Of a DNA stretch of 64,000 nt, positions 62,998 to 64,000 are shown in pieces. The translations under genes were made by a program, and so were the position numbers. Each line of letters begins with the position of its first letter. Within the stretch, counting starts at the first letter, position 1. The stretch is from Toxonevra muliebris (Eukaryota > Arthropoda > Insecta > Diptera > Pallopteridae): contig OY829327.1 of the NCBI GenBank assembly GCA_963691655.1, positions 63,562,079 to 63,626,078 on the forward strand. The letters run 5' to 3'. The notes beneath the pieces are model-generated. The model saw nothing but the letters and a program-made list of their open reading frames with translations, was not told the DNA's origin and ran no database searches.

Positions 62998-64000
62998 CAG
63001 GGTGACAATTGTAAAGTGACGCTAGTTTAATACTCTGCAGCAAGCTTTGCCATTTACCGTTACTTTAATTTAAAAAGCAAATTCATTCATCATTGGCTTT
63101 GCTTTTAATTTCATTTGAATTTTTGTTATTACATTTTGAAATTTCCATAAAAATGGACAAGGAAAATATTCGTCGTGAAATTATGAAATTTCATTTGGCA
63201 AATTATAGTAGCCGTCAAATTGCAAAGGCTTTAAATTTGTCAAGTGGTACGGTAGACCGAGCTATTATTCGATATAATGAAACTGGGGGTTTTGGAGATA
63301 GAGACCGGGGAAAATTTTTAACAGTTGCCACTACTGGTTTAACAGAAAAAATTCGTAAACGAATCAAGCGAAATCCAAGGCGCTCAATGAGAAAAATCGC
63401 TAAGGAAGTGGGAGTAAACCGTGAAATAGTGCGAATCATTGCAAAATCAAAGCTTAATCTTAAGCCGTACAAGCTCCGAAAAGCTCAAGATCTGACACAA
63501 AAAAAGAAAGATTTGCGACTGTAAAGATGCAAGGCGTTGCTACGCTCCTCCGTGTTGAAAAATGTTGAAAATATCTTGTTTACAGATGAAAAAATTTTCA
63601 CGGTTGAACAACATTTCAATGCGCAAAATGACCGAATGTGGCTAACATCATCATCGCAACAAAATAGGACTGTTGGCCTAGTTCAAAAACCAGCTTCCGT
63701 TATGGTATGGGCTGGAGTTTCCGCTAATGCCAGAACCTCTTTAATATTCGTTGAAGAGGGTGTTAAAATTGACCAGGTTGTTTATCGGAGCATTTTAAAT
63801 GAACATGTTCTTCCCTGGGCCCAAGATACATTTGGAAATGAAAACTGGACTTTCCAGCAAGATTCTGCACCTTCCCACATGGCAAAATTAACGCAAACAT
63901 GGATAAAAGACAATTTTTCTGGATTCATAACATCTCAAGAATGGCCACCATACTCCCCAGACTTGAATCCAATGGATTACTCTATTTGGAGTATTTTAGA
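62998..64000 (+). mobile_element. maT-type (DD37D) transposon, right end outside the window
   Basis: The 5' terminus CAGGGTGACAATTGTAAAGT follows TA at 62996-62997 and lies 155 bp upstream of a transposase start. The spacing of the last two catalytic Asp residues (37) places it in the DD37D group of the Tc1/mariner superfamily. The right TIR is not in the window. Confidence 0.8.
63153..64000 (+). pseudogene. maT-type transposase with one in-frame stop
   Basis: The likely start is the ATG at 63153 (MDKENIRREIMKFHLANYSS); an earlier ATG at 63093 would add hydrophobic residues atypical of the family. Two helix-turn-helix regions: SSRQIAKALNLSSGTVDRAI and RSMRKIAKEVGVNREIVRII. A TAA at 63522-63524 interrupts the frame after KKKDLRL; the same frame then continues to the window end with LFTDEKIFTVEQHF (first Asp), MVWAGVSANART, FQQDSAPSHMAK (second Asp) and PPYSPDLNPMDYSIWSILE (third Asp), with 37 residues between the last two Asp. 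A single nonsense change therefore separates the DNA-binding and catalytic parts; otherwise it looks well preserved. Confidence 0.85.

Noticed and set aside
1..64000. tRNA, rRNA or other structural RNA genes
   Set aside because: No tRNA A/B box pair, rRNA-like block or snRNA-like sequence was noticed on either strand; a dedicated search was not possible.

Overview
The window is AT-rich nuclear DNA of a higher dipteran fly (Brachycera; a tephritid-like or other schizophoran fly is the best guess, species not determinable). Evidence: short exons with GT/AG introns, a MyTH4-FERM myosin tail and a secreted-protease first exon of insect type, and a fly-like mixture of Tc1/mariner, maT, hAT-like, foldback, Jockey/CR1-like, R1-like and BEL/Pao elements. 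Only two host genes are supported, both partial.

Region 1 (about 1-22.9 kb): five exons of the 3' end of an unconventional myosin on the + strand (3618-3916, 9094-9426, 12847-13260, 19526-19729, 22812-22889 with the stop). Together they encode the last MyTH4 domain and a C-terminal FERM domain; class XV (sisyphus/Myo10A-like) is my best family guess. Its introns are swollen by transposons: a Tc1-like element with ~420 bp inverted arms (312-1703); a TA-flanked MITE (2195-2962); a Tc1-type element with a CGGTATAC terminus (4778-5667); two LINE fragments; a DNA element rich in TGAGGAA motifs (9953-11217); a DDE transposon (11386-12510); a second long-arm Tc1-like copy (13308-19487) that carries a whole 4.4 kb LINE; and a 796 bp palindrome (19795-20590).

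Region 2 (22.9-43.5 kb): no host gene recognised. It holds decayed mariner-type sequence, a 3 x 32 bp tandem repeat, inverted-repeat elements, a degenerate minus-strand LINE, an hAT-like MITE with a perfect 8 bp target duplication (30732-31432), a minus-strand LINE with a PHD-finger ORF1 that has been split by a 2.7 kb foldback element (34493-37166) and by another DNA insertion, a 5'-truncated R1-type LINE with a long target duplication (40013-42657), and a MITE (42984-43539).

Region 3 (43.5-60.3 kb): three BEL/Pao LTR retrotransposons, all on the minus strand. BEL-1 (43568-49741) is split in pol by a 2037 bp TGT...ACA insertion with a CAGG duplication. BEL-2 (about 51.57-60.33 kb) carries a 511 bp solo-LTR-like insert with an ACCAT duplication, and its gag is interrupted five codons after the start by BEL-3 (55482-60319), which has two LTRs and a 5 bp CTCGT duplication. 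BEL-3 has pol directly after its leader and an unexpected zinc-knuckle ORF behind pol, at the position where env would sit.

Region 4 (60.3-64 kb): first exon of a secreted trypsin-like serine protease (62079-62346, + strand) followed by an intron carrying a maT-type (DD37D) transposon that runs off the window and has one in-frame stop.

All family names rest on motif recognition by eye; no database search was run. Boundaries with target-site duplications are directly visible in the sequence; the others are approximate.
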